Shown: positions 18,350 through 29,452 of the stretch, piece after piece
Position numbering within the stretch: the first letter of the stretch is position 1
Layout of the letters: every line of letters starts with the position of its first letter
Origin: Pseudogymnoascus destructans
Taxonomy: Eukaryota > Ascomycota > Leotiomycetes > Thelebolales > Thelebolaceae
Assembly (NCBI RefSeq): GCF_001641265.1
Contig: NW_020167533.1
Span: 558,001 to 622,000, forward strand
Direction: 5' to 3'
Length of the DNA stretch: 64,000 nt
Made by a program: the position numbers and the translations under genes
Notes under the pieces: generated by a model
What the model was told of the DNA's origin: nothing
Database searches by the model: none
The model's input: the letters and a program-made list of their open reading frames with translations, nothing else

Positions 18350-19171
18350 GACGTTAGCCGTGCTGTCTGATGACGCCTGAGTAATAACGAGAAACGAGCG
18401 ACGAGAAGCGACGACCAGAGGGTTTTTCTATCAACAAGCTAGTGAAGGAAGGACCTACACGGATGACCTGACTACTAGATTTTATGAGCTCAGGTTGTTT
18501 GGGTCGATTTCGAACTATCAGGTCCGGTCCAGCGCAGCACCAAGTGGGTTGAAACTAGCCAACGATGTCGACTTTGACAGGCTGACCTACCAGCGAATAG
18601 AGTTTCGGCGGAGTTATAGCTCCTTTGTAGTTGACCAAATTTCGTTAAATAGGCAGTTCCTGCTCTCTTCACATATCAAACTGTACGGGATAAATACTTG
18701 AACTGGATATAACACGTTGTATGTTTCGTGGTCTATTGGTGACGCGGACGAGGATAACTTGGTGGAGGAGGGATGCCTGGCTGGTTAAGGTGGGGTAACC
18801 AACCGTGTGCCGATAACGATAACGCCAAGGGTGAAGTCGCTGTCAGTTGGGTACGATTACTGGTGCGCAAGGGTCCGTGCACCTGGACTACAACTGCAAC
18901 TATAACTATAGCTAGCTTGTTGAGTTGAATGACTTTGATATCATAATTATTGTTCTAAAGTTTATTTTATTTTCATTTATTGTTGTGGTGAACGTTTAGA
19001 GCGGCGACGTGGGTTTCCAGCTGGTTGTTATTCAGCAGACGGACTGACGGTCGGCCACACACCCATTTATCAAAACTGGCATGAATTCAACCCATCCACC
19101 CAAAAATGGAGCTGTATAGATGCAACATCCTGCCGCCACTCACCTCCTACTTCCCAGGCCACTGGCCATGA
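18350..19171. other. Intergenic region, nothing recognised
   Basis: This is the upstream region of the 919-aa gene and of the TDP2-like pseudogene. Only short unsupported ORFs are present. Confidence 0.5.
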
Positions 19172-19786
19172 CACAAACCTCGTCCTCGCGACGTGGAACA
19201 TAGATGCTGGCGAATCCCTCCCTCAAACCCGCACCTCGGCCATTCTATCTCACCTCGGCAACCTCGCCCCAGCACCTGACATAATCTTCCTGCAAGAAGT
19301 CTAGTGGCCATCGTTGGGATTACTCCTGGGCGACGAGAGGATCCGCGAGGCTTGGTTTTCAAGCGAGATGGACTCGAAAAACTGGGGCGGGCAACTATTC
19401 GCAACGACGACTCTGCTTTCCAAAGAGCGGTTCTCCCGGAGAGTGAGGATAGGGCCCCGTGGAGAGTAAGTTCCAGAGTAAGTTTGGAAGAGATGCGTTG
19501 TGTTGTGATATTTTCCTCCCAAATCCGGGATCAGCTTCTGAAGAAGAAGAGGACGAGAAGCACGTTCGAGTGGTTAACATGCATCTTGACTCCCTGGCGG
19601 CCGTACCTTCTTGTCGCCCACATCAACTCGCTACTGTGGCGTCTAGTCTCCGCGGTGCAGAGCGCGGACTGTCGCGGGAGACTTTAACCCTGTGTTACCG
19701 GACGATAAAACGTTGGTTGAGGAGAATGGGCTTGTCGATGCGTGACAGGAGCTGAGAAAGGGAGAGGATGGATCCACGTGGGGCAT
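19172..19786 (+). pseudogene. TDP2-like endonuclease/exonuclease/phosphatase pseudogene
   Basis: Fragments of an EEP-superfamily phosphodiesterase are collinear on the plus strand: DTNLVLATWNIDAGES (Asn of the WNI motif), PDIIFLQEV (catalytic Glu), then TAG, SSEMDSKNWGGQLFATTTLL, a frameshift to KFGRDALCCDIFLP and VRVVNMHLDSLAA, and a second frameshift to VAGDFNPVLPDDKTL (Asp-Asn motif), then TGA and GEDGSTWG. Two stops and two frameshifts make it non-functional. The 3' end, with the final Asp-His motif, is replaced at 19788 by a pogo-like remnant and is not found beyond it. Intact relatives repair topoisomerase-DNA adducts or act on related phosphodiesters. Family placement is from memory of motif order. 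Confidence 0.75.
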
Positions 19787-19787
19787 A

Positions 19788-21275
19788 ATCGTCGGTGTTC
19801 GCACCGACCACCTTACAGGTGGTCGGCGAAAGCGAAGTGCATCCGGAAAGCGAAATTGCATCCAGCCAGCCAGGTATCATTAGTATGTAGAATCTAATAT
19901 AACCACTATCTAAACAACTTATACAACCAATTAAGTGATTAAATTATTAAATAAAATTGACGCTATTCTCACTTTAAAACAACCCTGAATCCAAATTCTC
20001 TTCTGTCCTGTCTGTAAATATGTCCTCATCCAAACCACTAAACCTTATAAATCCAGTCTCATCGTCGTCGCCTACCTGTGATCCCGACCACCCCATTGTT
20101 GAAATCAATTGAATATTGGCTTCTTCTTGAATCTCTGACTCCTGCGCAATTTTTTCAGGATCAGGAATTGGATTAAGTAAATCAGGAGGCACCTCCTGCT
20201 TTGGTTTTAACAACTAGGTAACCTGCCGCTTTCTTGAAAGCTCGGCTTTGCGGGCCTCAACACCACAAATATAAAGCTCCTTTTTGACCTTATTCAAGGC
20301 TATTCGTGCTCTGAATATGACTTCTGCTCTTGAGTTTTCTTCTCCTTTTTAGCCTTGTCAGCTATTTTTTTTCCAAGCATCTTTAGCTGCTAATGGACCG
20401 CACGTTGCTTGAACAACATTGCGGCTTTTGACCTTTGCCTTTTGCTGGTTCGCAACCTTTGTAGATAGTAAATCATACTGTAGAACAGCTAACTCTCCTT
20501 GAGCAAGGACGTTTTTAGTACCGTGCGCCCAAGAATCCCATTCTCGTGTCGATGGACTTGACAAAAGGTATGGTATCTTTGCCTGCCAATGCTGTAATTT
20601 GAGCTCTGAATGTACAAATTTTGTCGGAGTCTATGGAATTTTCGGTAGGTCTAGAGCCTTTTCAGACAGTGTATATACCTTCATTTTTTCCAAGGCTTCT
20701 TTACGGTTTATTAGCCACGTTCCAGCTTCACGAAATGCTCCTATAATTGTGCCTTTCTTGAATGTTTCCTAGCGGATTTTGCCCAAGTCTCGAAAAAAAT
20801 AAAGCAATATTGTAATCAATATCAAGATTTCGCATTGCTTTTTGAATTGCCTTCTTGTGCCAGTGTTTGTAAGACTGAAAAACACCAACATCAAGCGGCT
20901 GCATAATATGTGTAAGATGTGACGGGAGCGGATATGGATGAATATTCATCGCTGTTGCTCGTATGACAAACTCGGGTATCGTATGACTGATATGGCTATC
21001 CATAAGAAGGACTTTTAATGGTTTATTAGGCCTAGCATCAGAATGTTTAATGAAATTCTCTAAATAAAGCATTGCTAGTTCGCCATTTGTATATCCAGAA
21101 TCAGAGAGCAATATAAGCTCGTCGCCGCTTAGCTTTTCATGATACCAGGACTCTATATGTTGTCGTCCTTGTATAATAATCACTAGTGGAATCACTTGTC
21201 CAATTGCACAGATTGACTCGATTATAGTAATAGACCTGCGATTTTCGGCCATTAGAACATAAAAGAAAATTGCAA
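19788..21275 (-). mobile_element. pogo-like transposon remnant, 5'-truncated
   Basis: The left end has ATCGTCGG after a TA, then a hairpin-bearing inverted repeat with GACCACC and GGTGGTC, then GGCGAAAGCGAA, closely resembling the TIR of element E at 42680. There is no matching right TIR; the element stops at the 3' end of the phosducin-like gene. A partial transposase is present at 20728-21252: catalytic-type LLMDSHISH and IMQPLDVGVF, and DSGYTNGELAMLYLENF. Degraded frames with LDEDIFTDRTEENLDSGLF (ending 19974) follow. The region encoding the first catalytic Asp and the DNA-binding domain is gone. Confidence 0.85.
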
Positions 21276-22138
21276 TTATAAAACCTTGTGCTTCCTCAGC
21301 ACATTCTTCAAAGCTTGGGTATCAAAGTTCGTATCCTCGGGTATCTGGTCGATGATGTATGTGAGATTCGCAAACAGCTCTCCCTGCTGCTTATACGCCA
21401 GCATGGCCGGCACTCCTGCATTATCAAACTCTATGTCGTCGTAGTGCACCTTGACGAAGTGGATTTCGGGATGTGTCGCGACGAGCGGGGTAAGAGCTTC
21501 TTCGATAACCTGCGAGACAGCGCACTGCGAAAGGGGTCAGCATGTGCTTGTAAACGCGAGAGGAAAAGCGAATGAAGAAGGGCGGCACATACCTCGATAT
21601 CATACACAAAAACCACCACTACCGTCTCCCATCCCACCTTCTCAATCGCATCCAGATACCCCAGCGCATCAACCTCATCAAACCGTCCAAACCTCCTCAC
21701 ACTAGGACTCGTCCGCCTATTCCTAATATCACTCCCATCGCGCTCCAACTCCCTCCTCCTCTCCTCCCTCCACTTCTCCAAAAACTCCTCATCCTCCTCC
21801 AGCGCCTCCTCCCCCCCCGCCCCTTCCACCCTCCCCAACCCCTCCCTCCTCGCCTGCTCAAAACTCCTCGCATCAGCAATAACCCCCTTCACCCCCGTCG
21901 TCCTCCCACTATCAAAGCTAGGCGGGGGCAAGTTCAGCCTCCCCCCCCTTCCCCCACTCGGCGCCCGCATCGCCTCCTCCATCTGCTGCTCGCGGTGCCG
22001 CGCCTCCTCGTCCGCCTCATCGATCTCGTCGGCGCCGCCATTCGCGTCCTCGGGGTGGCGGTCGGACGGCGCCCCGCCGAACCAGGCTTTGTCAAGCATG
22101 GCCTGGAACTCCTCTTGTGCGGGGGTCTGTGCTGTCAT
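21276..22138 (-). CDS. Phosducin-like protein (thioredoxin-fold G-beta-gamma regulator/chaperone)
   Basis: CDS complement(join(21276..21524, 21593..22138)), 264 aa, with one 68-bp intron that removes a reading break and joins VVVFVYDIE to CAVSQVIEEAL. The N-terminal helical part (MTAQTPAQEEFQAMLDKAWF) and the acidic/arginine-rich middle precede a thioredoxin-like domain (from about 155): FGRFDEVDALGYLDAIEK, IHFVKVHYDDIEFDNAGVPAMLAYKQQGELFANL, IPEDTNFDTQALKNVLRKH. There is no CXXC, as expected for phosducins. A Met at 22288 is possible but the 22138 start fits the family. Family members help fold or sequester G-beta-gamma in the cytosol. The stop codon lies directly next to a truncated transposon. 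The next gene on the same strand, 1.9 kb away, is the G-beta subunit. Confidence 0.85.
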
Positions 22139-22395
22139 CTTAAGCTGTGCTGCGGTGAGCCGAGACTGCCTATGCGCCCGGCGTCGTTGAACTCCGGAGT
22201 GCGGGGGTGGAGTCGGACGAGGTGCGCTGCGGTCGAGGGAATGGCGTGGTTTGTGTGCGTGAGGAGGTGTGTGGCTCTGTTGGATCACAGATATGGGAAT
22301 TGTTTTTATCTTATTTCACTTTTCGTGTTTGGAGAGGTTGTGCCTTATAGAGTTGGGGGGATGTGAGGTGACCTTCTGCCGACTTTTGTGAAACC

Positions 22396-22830
22396 GCGCT
22401 GTAGCCCGCATCGTCCAAGATTGGCGATCTTAGACGATGCGGGCCACAGCGCGCCTCGTCTCATCTTTCACCAGCACCCCCTGAAACTGACAAGATCTCT
22501 CCCTGACGGTTGGTAGTGGATAAATAGGGACGCCTGCGTCACGTCGTGTCTCTCCTTCGCTGCGCGCCCTCGTGCTACATTCAGTCAGTTCTCAGGCTGA
22601 TACTGCTAGGATCGTGTTTATTGTGGGCTACATATTATTTGTTTTTGTGGTCTTTTGGGTGCGGCCCGAAAATATAAATTCTGGACGCAAGGGGAGGGGG
22701 GCTATAGAAATACAAATACAAAACGCCACGACGCCCTGTTTAGAATATAGGATGGAAAGATCTCTTTATGTTTGAAGAGACCTTGTCAGTTTCAGGGGGT
22801 GCTGATGAAACATGAGACGAGGCACGGCTG
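22396..22830. repeat. Candidate MITE/foldback element with nested hairpin
   Basis: Left part: a hairpin with about 21-bp arms (22396-22416 and 22432-22452; arms GCGCTGTAGCCCGCATCGTC and its near complement). Immediately after it, about 45 bp at 22453-22500 (CAGCACCCCCTGAAACTGAC) is repeated in inverted orientation at 22776-22822 (GTCAGTTTCAGGGGGTGCTG). About 270 bp of unique sequence lies between the arms, including a TATA-like GGATAAATAGGG. There is no ORF of note. The arrangement fits a non-autonomous inverted-repeat element inserted upstream of the phosducin-like gene. Confidence 0.6.
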
Positions 22831-24000
22831 TCCCCGAAGATACGACAAATAAACTTTCATTTAGAGTTGACTCTGGGTGGGCACTGTAGTATGTGGGTAG
22901 CCATTTCCAGCCTCTCCAAAATGCCGAGGGATGTCAACTATGGTGAGAGTTATCCGTAATAAACACTAATTCCGCGCATATTCTTCTTCTGGTTCGTCGG
23001 GAAACCTCCGCTTGTTCTTTTGAGACATTCGCGTTCTAGAGCTGCCAGGATTGGAAGTGTCGCGCTGGATCAAAGTGTAGTATTTTTCATGTGGTGCTGT
23101 TTCTAGCCATCTCTTACGCCGATCCTACTCCTGTAATTACTCACAACGGCAATAGGTATGTCAGCCACTCATCACATTAAGGGGAACATCTATCTTGTGG
23201 AATACTGGTCAAACATTCGCTACGAAATGGTCGTAAGACAATAAGAATATGAAGCTTTCCTTCACAATCATGCGTGACACGTAAGAGTTATCGTGGTTCC
23301 CATTTTCTCTAATACTAGAACACTCCTCCGCCCTCCACCTCCCACTAAGCAAAGGAAAGCCTCCACAAGAAATCGTGCGCTCTGAAGTGTTTTTTTACAA
23401 GCAATTTCGCACCACATCCAACGACATATGAAAAAATGGCTAGAGCCTCAAAGCCAAATGACGTTGTGACCGAGAAACACCTGACACCCGAAAGGCACCA
23501 AGCTTCGGCCCTCAAGGGGTTGCCATCCACTGCAGTACTGCCTGCGTCTTCTCCCCCCTCCTCCATAATAGACTAGACAAAATCGAAGATCGTAGAGGCG
23601 ACTCCATGGCGGTCGGTGGACTGGCGAATTATTCTTTGCAAACCCAGCAAAATGGAGGGCAGAGAGCGCAGCTCGACTTAGCCACCCATACAAACAAAAA
23701 AAGTTGAACAAAATAAGGGAATTATGATGCAAGAATAAAAAGTGCGTAAAACTGCAGACCGTCTCAGCCAGATCTTGGTGGCTCGCTGCGTCTTTTAAAG
23801 CTCTCCTTCGCTAAAATGGGAGAGCTATCCGGATATCATTGCTCGAGTACGCCGCGAGAAGGTGATGGAAATGGTGGTGTTCGTAGATGTGACTATTTCA
23901 AGGGAAGTTTGATTGATATCGTTGACGGAAATTCATGACATGGCTCTCGCCATAAATTTAGGGAGACAGATGAATCTCGATGTTGAATTTGTAGCATCCA
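22831..24000. other. Intergenic region downstream of G-beta gene
   Basis: Nothing gene-like is visible. Small ORFs at 23345-23732 have no recognisable features. It is probably the 3' UTR of the G-beta gene plus spacer. Confidence 0.5.
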
Positions 24001-25302
24001 TTAGATTGCCCAGACTTTGAGCTGTTGGATTTGGTCAGTACTTGATCAACGATAAAGCGGCTCATAATTCTTACCAGAGAGTCCCATGAACCTGTGCACA
24101 AGCTCATGCCATCGTTGCTAACACCCAGACAGCTGACACGGTTGCCGTGGCCAACCAATGCGCCAACCTTCTCCCCGCGAGTAATATCCCAGACCTGAAA
24201 ATAGTATTAGCACCTATCCAAATAGCACGCGCTGAATTACCCACCTTGCACTCAAAATCGTCATAACCAGCAAATAGCAACCTTCCGGATACAGATGTCG
24301 CCACGGAAGTAATTCCGCAAAGAATAGCATCAGACTAAATAAATGTCAGTAAAAGTTAGTCGCAGTCAAGAGCGGCTCAACTTACCCCGTATTGGTTGAG
24401 CTCTCTGTCCGCGCGAATGTCGAATAAACGGCAGGTAGCGTCGTCGGACCCAGTAACGAAAGAATGTCCATCCGGGAAGAACTGGATTGCGTTGATGTCG
24501 GATTCGTGGCCCGCAAAGGTTTGTACGGCCTTTCCTGCTCGGATATCCCAAAGCTTGGCGAAAGCGTCGCATGCGCCGGAAATGAAAGTATTCTGGTTGG
24601 TGGGGTTGATGCTGATGCTCATGACATCTCCTAAGTGATCCGCGAATTCCGTAACCTTTGTTCCAGTCTCGACATCCCATTTCATGCAAGTCATGTCACC
24701 GGACGAAGTGAGGATACTGCGGTCGTTGATGAAGCGACAGCAGGAGAGGTATCCGGAGTGGCCCGATAATTCCCTCGCAACCCTAGTAGGTCCTTCTCTG
24801 TTGGAGTTAAGGTTGTAGATTGAGCAGATGTTGTCCAATCCACCGCAGGCGACAAAGTTACCGCTCGGCGCGTATGCGCAGGTCATGACCCACGACGATC
24901 GGAGTGGTATGGCATGGACTTTGTTTGTGCTGTATGCGTCCCAGATGATGAGCTTCCCGTCTTGAGAGGCTGATACGAGATGCCTCCTATCCGTCGACCA
25001 GTGCATCGCGTAGATCTTGGCAAGATGGCCCTTCAGCGTCTTCCTAGCCTTCATCATGTGGTTCCTCGGAATCGGCTCCTGTTGTTGTTGAGCCACTGCT
25101 CGGACTGCAGTATCGGCGTTAGCGGCAATTCGAATCGCGATTCTAGCTTGGCTAAGCAGTCTCATGGGGATGTGGACAACTCACGGGTAGTGTCTGCTAA
25201 CTCATCCTTCTTTCGCTTTATTCTATCCTTCAATGTCTCTGCCTCGCGACGAGCCTGCTGGATGCGCGATTGCATGGCCTCTGGGGAGACCTCGTTCGAC
25301 AT
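24001..25302 (-). CDS. Heterotrimeric G protein beta subunit (seven WD repeats)
   Basis: CDS complement(join(24001..24021, 24075..24194, 24245..24334, 24386..25104, 25185..25302)), 355 aa. Four introns are all GT-AG with exact frame closure; the last exon encodes only LKVWAI. Residues 1-45 form the N-terminal coiled coil that pairs with G-gamma (MQSRIQQARREAETLKDRIK). Seven WD repeats follow, starting at LKGHLAKIYAMHWSTDRRHL, with DGKLIIWDAYS, GGLDNICSIYNL, DMTCMKWDVETG, CDAFAKLWDIRAG, DDATCRLFDIRAD, FECKVWDITRG and SWDSLLKVWAI. The length matches fungal SfaD/Gpb1 proteins. It works at the plasma membrane in pheromone, nutrient and development signalling. A 14-G run lies in the upstream region. 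Confidence 0.96.
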
Positions 25303-25614
25303 GGTGTTGGGGTTGTTGTTGGTGGATCAGGAGCTCTGTTCGGGTTCGGATGTTTTTTGGGGGGGGGGGGGGAGGAATAATGAGCTCGTGTTTGGAGCGC
25401 AGAATGGACGGGCGGGGAGCGAATGAGGAGGTCTGACGACAATTCAGCCTGTTGCCGATATAGAGGACGTATACGGAGTACACTCGATTGGAGATCGACG
25501 AGGGGCACGACGGGTTGTGGTCAATTGAACAGGTCGTTGAGGGAGTGAGTGGGAAGGGGGGAGGTTCAGTTCAGAGTAGAGAATGAGGACCCTGTGGCAG
25601 CAGTGAGTAGGTGA

Positions 25615-25736
25615 GGGTAAGTAGGGTAAGTAGGGTAAGTAGTGTCAGTAGTGTCAGTAGTGTCGGTATTGTCAGTAGTGTCAGTATTGTCAGTATTGTC
25701 GGTAGTGTCAGTAGTGTCAGTAGTGTCAGTAGTGGT
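25615..25736. repeat. Minisatellite, 8-9-bp unit GTAGTGTCA
   Basis: GTAAGTAGG copies grade into about ten TAGTGTCAG-type copies with T/G variants (TATTGTCAG, TAGTGTCGG). It is pure repeat with no coding meaning. Confidence 0.85.
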
Positions 25737-25769
25737 AGATGAGTGACTTTGGACGGGCGAAATCAACTA

Positions 25770-25845
25770 AAGGTGGAGAGTGGATAGTGGATGGTGGAGA
25801 GTGGATAGTGGATGGTGGATGGTGGACGGTGGATGGTGGACGAAC
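25770..25845. repeat. Minisatellite of GTGGATGGTGGA-type units
   Basis: Alternating GTGGAGAGTGGATAGTGGAT and GTGGATGGTGGAC units lie upstream of the G-beta gene. Confidence 0.8.
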
Positions 25846-26328
25846 GGGGGGGGCTGACCAAGTTGGATTAAAAACGAAAAACAATAGTTCAATCCGCACT
25901 ACGGCATCTGCGGTTGCTCCAATGCTGCAGGATGGCTCTAGGGATGCGCTCCAATCTTTCTCCATCCAGCCTCGGAGACGGGCCTTTCTCGCCTTTTTTG
26001 CTGGTGTGCGTGTTATGGGAGTGCTATGGACGGACGGTAACTAGTTATGCTCTGTAGGGTATGGAAGGGAATGGAAGTAAAACTTGCATACAATACATCC
26101 GCTATATGCACAAAATTGGTTTTGTTGGTATGACACTACTTTCCGAACTACATCTGAGCTACAGAGTGCTGTATGATGCGCTTTGGTCCAACATGTCTGA
26201 ACCGTGGCCGCTCTGAAGGTAATCAGCATCAGCATTCCGCAGGACAACGGGACATTTGTTAGTGCAGTCTGCCCGCTTGATTGACGGCGGCAGCTGGTGA
26301 TCTCTACTCCTTCTGAGCCATTATGCGC

Positions 26329-26520
26329 ACTTGATACTCTGGCTCTCTGGGCTCTGCGCACTTGATACTCTGGCTCTCTGGGCTCTGCGCACTTGATACT
26401 CTGGCTCTTTGGGCTCTGCGCACTTGATACTCTGGCTCTCTGGGCTCTGCGCACTTCATACTCTGGCTCTCTGGGCTCTGCGCACTTGATACTCTGGCTC
26501 TCTGGGGGGCTCTCTGGGCT
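26329..26520. repeat. 31-bp tandem repeat, about six copies
   Basis: The unit begins GCGCACTTGATACTCTGGCT and continues CTCTGGGCTCT. Copies are nearly identical (one T-for-C, one CATACTCT variant), indicating recent expansion or slippage. Confidence 0.9.
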
Positions 26521-26721
26521 CTTCTTATCAAAACTAACTACCAGACGCGCGGGCCGCCCAAGAGCTGCAAATCAGATGTCAACGGGAGCGAGGGGGCCTG
26601 TAGCCTGCACGCACAGTACACGTCTTGGCGCAATCTCACCAAGGGGCACGGACAGTTACATACAGGCAGATGATGTCTCCAGAGGCCAAACGGAGTTGGG
26701 AACAGCGCAGTCCCAAGGGGG

Positions 26722-26850
26722 TCAAAATGCGTCAAAATGCGTCAAAATGCGTCAAAATGCGTCAAAATGCGTCAAAAGGCGTCAAAAGGCGTCAAAAGGC
26801 TCAAAAGGCTCAAAAGGCTCAAAAGGCGTCAAAAGGCGTCAAAAGGAGTC
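26722..26850. repeat. 10-bp minisatellite GTCAAAATGC / GTCAAAAGGC
   Basis: Five GTCAAAATGC copies are followed by GTCAAAAGGC and shortened TCAAAAGGC units. It is read as a lysine-rich ORF only by virtue of the repeat. Confidence 0.9.
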
Positions 26851-27687
26851 AACTATTGTGTCCTGCACTGTTGTTTTGACGACTAGAGTCTACGACTACT
26901 GTAGAGTACTACGACTAATTCCAGTAATATAATACTGTGGTACTATAATAGACATGGGCCATGGGCTGATTCTCCATCGCGCCCAGGTTTCTTCAGTGTC
27001 CCATGTGTGTGCACGTGAATGCGCACGAACGGCTCCTCCCTCTCATCGATGATGACCATCACAGATACAAAATGAAAACGTGAATAGCGTCCATATGTCC
27101 CAGAAGGGGGTCCCATTGGTAAGCTACCTTGCATACAGACCCGGTACTGTATGTGTATGTATATATGTATGTACGCACGCAGAGCCAGCGGCACGGAGAA
27201 TTTAGAGCTGTTGCATTCAATTGGGACGATTCTCGCATCGGCCCCGAAGAGATGCTGATGCAGACGCACCGTACTCTCGTTGCAACAAATTCAATATTCT
27301 TCCGTGCCGCATATGTGCCCCACTACTAACTACTGATCGGAGACATTGATTGATCCACATCTCACCAAACTGTCTCCTCCGCACTTAACCCTGGCGTCTC
27401 ACCGTCCAGATCGGTATGCTGAGGGTATGGGGCATAAGTCATAAAATAGTCGCGCGGCAACAGTGCAGAATCCAAATGCACGATTTGTACAGCGCCTTTC
27501 TGTCTCAGACCGTTCCTGTCCTCTCATCCTACCACGCCGAAATGGTAAAATCCACATAAACTGGCCTTATTAGTGCTTTCTTCGTCCCTCACGGGGTTGT
27601 TACATTTGCCACCCAGAACCAGCCGAGGCCTTGCCCCTTTATCCAGTATATACATAGTTGGAAGTGACCAGTGAGGCTGTCGTGCTC

Positions 27688-28941
27688 ATGGCCACAGATC
27701 CTTTAAATGGCTTGGACGCCAAGTCCATGCCAAAGATTGAAGTATGGCCCGTATATTAGAGCTCAGCCCCCGCAACCTATTATCACGGTTGTGTCCAGCA
27801 ACAAAGCTTTGGTGTCCATAACTAACAACCGGTTCAGCTACACGCCCATCTAAGTGGCAGTATCAGCCCAACTTGCCTTCACGAAATATGGCTATCCAAA
27901 AAGCAACGTGATGCAGACGGAGCCTCAGGCCTCTCTGACCCTCTCCAGGTGCTACACCCGAGCAAAGCAATTGGCTTGGTAACGTAAGTTTAGAATATTT
28001 ATTATCATTGTCATAAATGCGATTCCGCTGCCGTGTTTCATTTTGCTCATTGTCTGAGCAGCTTCTTTCCTCTGTTCTCGAAGTATATCTACGAGCTATG
28101 CAACGATGCCGAGAGCATATCATATTCCACCAAATCTGTCCTTCAAGACTTTCAGGATGATGGTGTGATCTACCTTGAGCTGCGAACGACGCCACGTCTC
28201 ATCAAGCAAGCGGGAATTACCAAAGAAGCTTATGTTCAACTCGTACTGTCAACCATTTCAAGCTTCGAATCGCCTACGATGGTTACCAAACTAATATTAT
28301 CCATTGACCGCCGGAACTCCGAAGAAGAAGCATTTGAGGTCGTTGACCTAGCCCTCCGGTATAGAGACCAAGGAGTCGTCGGCGTTGATCTCTGCGGGGA
28401 TCCCGCAAAGGGCAATGTCGACACATTCAGGTCTGCTTTTGCGAAGGCCAAAGAAGAGGGCCTTAAGACCACTATCCACTTCGCAGAAGCTCCCCAATCT
28501 TCCAATGAACATGAGTTACTCACTTTGCTTTCCTTCGGACCGGATCGCATCGGGCATGTTATCCACGTTCCAGATGCTATCAAAGAGGTCGTCATTAAAC
28601 GGAAACTGGGCCTAGAGCTCTGCTTGAGCTGCAATGTCAAGTTTGGGATGACATCGGGGAGCTTCGCGGATCACCATTTTCTGTATTGGAAAGGCACAGG
28701 GTGCCCAATAACACTTTGCGTAAGAGAATCACTGGGGTTTATTATGAACAAAAGCTGACCTGATACACAGACTGATGATGTTGGAGTTGTTGGCAGTGCT
28801 TTGTCGAATGAATATGCTCTGATTGCTGAGCACTTTGGTTTGCAGCCCAAGGAGGTCTATGAGTTTGCTCGGAGTGGGATCGAGACGATATTTGGTGGTG
28901 ATGATGAAAAGGAGAGGCTGCGAAAACTGATGTGGCATTAA
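27688..28941 (+). CDS. Adenosine deaminase-like protein (N6-methyl-AMP deaminase family)
   Basis: CDS join(27688..27741, 27838..27983, 28062..28719, 28771..28941), 342 aa, frames close exactly. Metal ligands and catalytic residues of the ADA fold are all present: His20 and His22 in LHAHLSGS, His206 and Glu209 in IHFAEAP, His in DRIGHVIHV, and Asp288-Asp289 in TDDVGVVG. FFPLFSKYIYELCND and DFQDDGVIYLELRTTPR are typical of the ADAL subgroup, which hydrolyses N6-methyl-AMP to IMP rather than acting on adenosine. Exon 1 encodes only 18 residues, ending MPKIE, and splices directly to LHAHLSGS. Subgroup assignment rests on those motifs; classical adenosine deaminase is less likely. It acts in cytosolic purine salvage. 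Confidence 0.9.
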
Positions 28942-29452
28942 TGCTCAGTCGCTTCCAGGCATGTGGTTTATTCCCAGCGAATGTCAGTACCTTAGTTCTT
29001 ATTTTCTTAGAATATGTGCGCGTCCTGGCTCAAAAAGTGAGGGGTAGTGAGACCAGGCAGAATGTACCAGTCACGACTTTCACGGAATAACAACTTATCA
29101 TAGGCAATATTGAAGAGTTTTTTGTGATTAATGAAAAAAAAAAGTTATATTGTCCAGGATATATTATTATTTGACTAGCTTCTGAGACGTCCACGACAGG
29201 CAGGCCGACATTTGACGTTGGGTTCACGGGTTGGTCAAGGGTGCCATCACTCCATAATCAGGGGTAGCCTCTCAGACACAATTTTGCCCACGAAATGACT
29301 AGCGGCGCACAAGCGAGTTATCTAAAGAAATTCAGTGCTGACAAACACCGTCAACCCCACCATCCAGTCGGTATAACCTTTGTTTGCGACCAACTGCTCT
29401 ACCCCAACACAAAAACAACTATCTGAAATAGCTATTACATACAAATTTCATC
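28942..29452. other. Intergenic region between deaminase-like gene and ranBP1
   Basis: An AT-rich 3' region followed by the presumed RanBP1 promoter. No gene is visible. Confidence 0.5.

Larger units (their letters stand above)
25303..27687. other. 2.4-kb intergenic region rich in minisatellites
   Basis: This is the shared 5' region of the divergent G-beta and deaminase-like genes. No gene is supported. It contains the poly-G run (25359-25372) and four separate tandem arrays listed individually. ORFs here are products of the repeats. Confidence 0.6.

Noticed and set aside
22139..22288. Upstream start (MIQQSHTPPHAHKP...) for the phosducin-like gene
   Set aside because: The 50-residue extension is low-complexity and the Met at 22138 begins the family-like N-terminus.
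21572..22366. 264-aa plus-strand ORF opposite the phosducin-like gene
   Set aside because: It is Pro/His/Arg-rich shadow of an acidic/arginine-rich coding region; the minus-strand gene has clear motifs and a consistent intron.
26329..26520. CRISPR-like regularly spaced repeats
   Set aside because: The units are directly tandem without unique spacers, and the organism is a fungus.
26393..26932. 179-aa ORF with lysine-rich and GSLGSAH repeats
   Set aside because: It consists of the 31-bp and 10-bp tandem arrays read through; not a gene.
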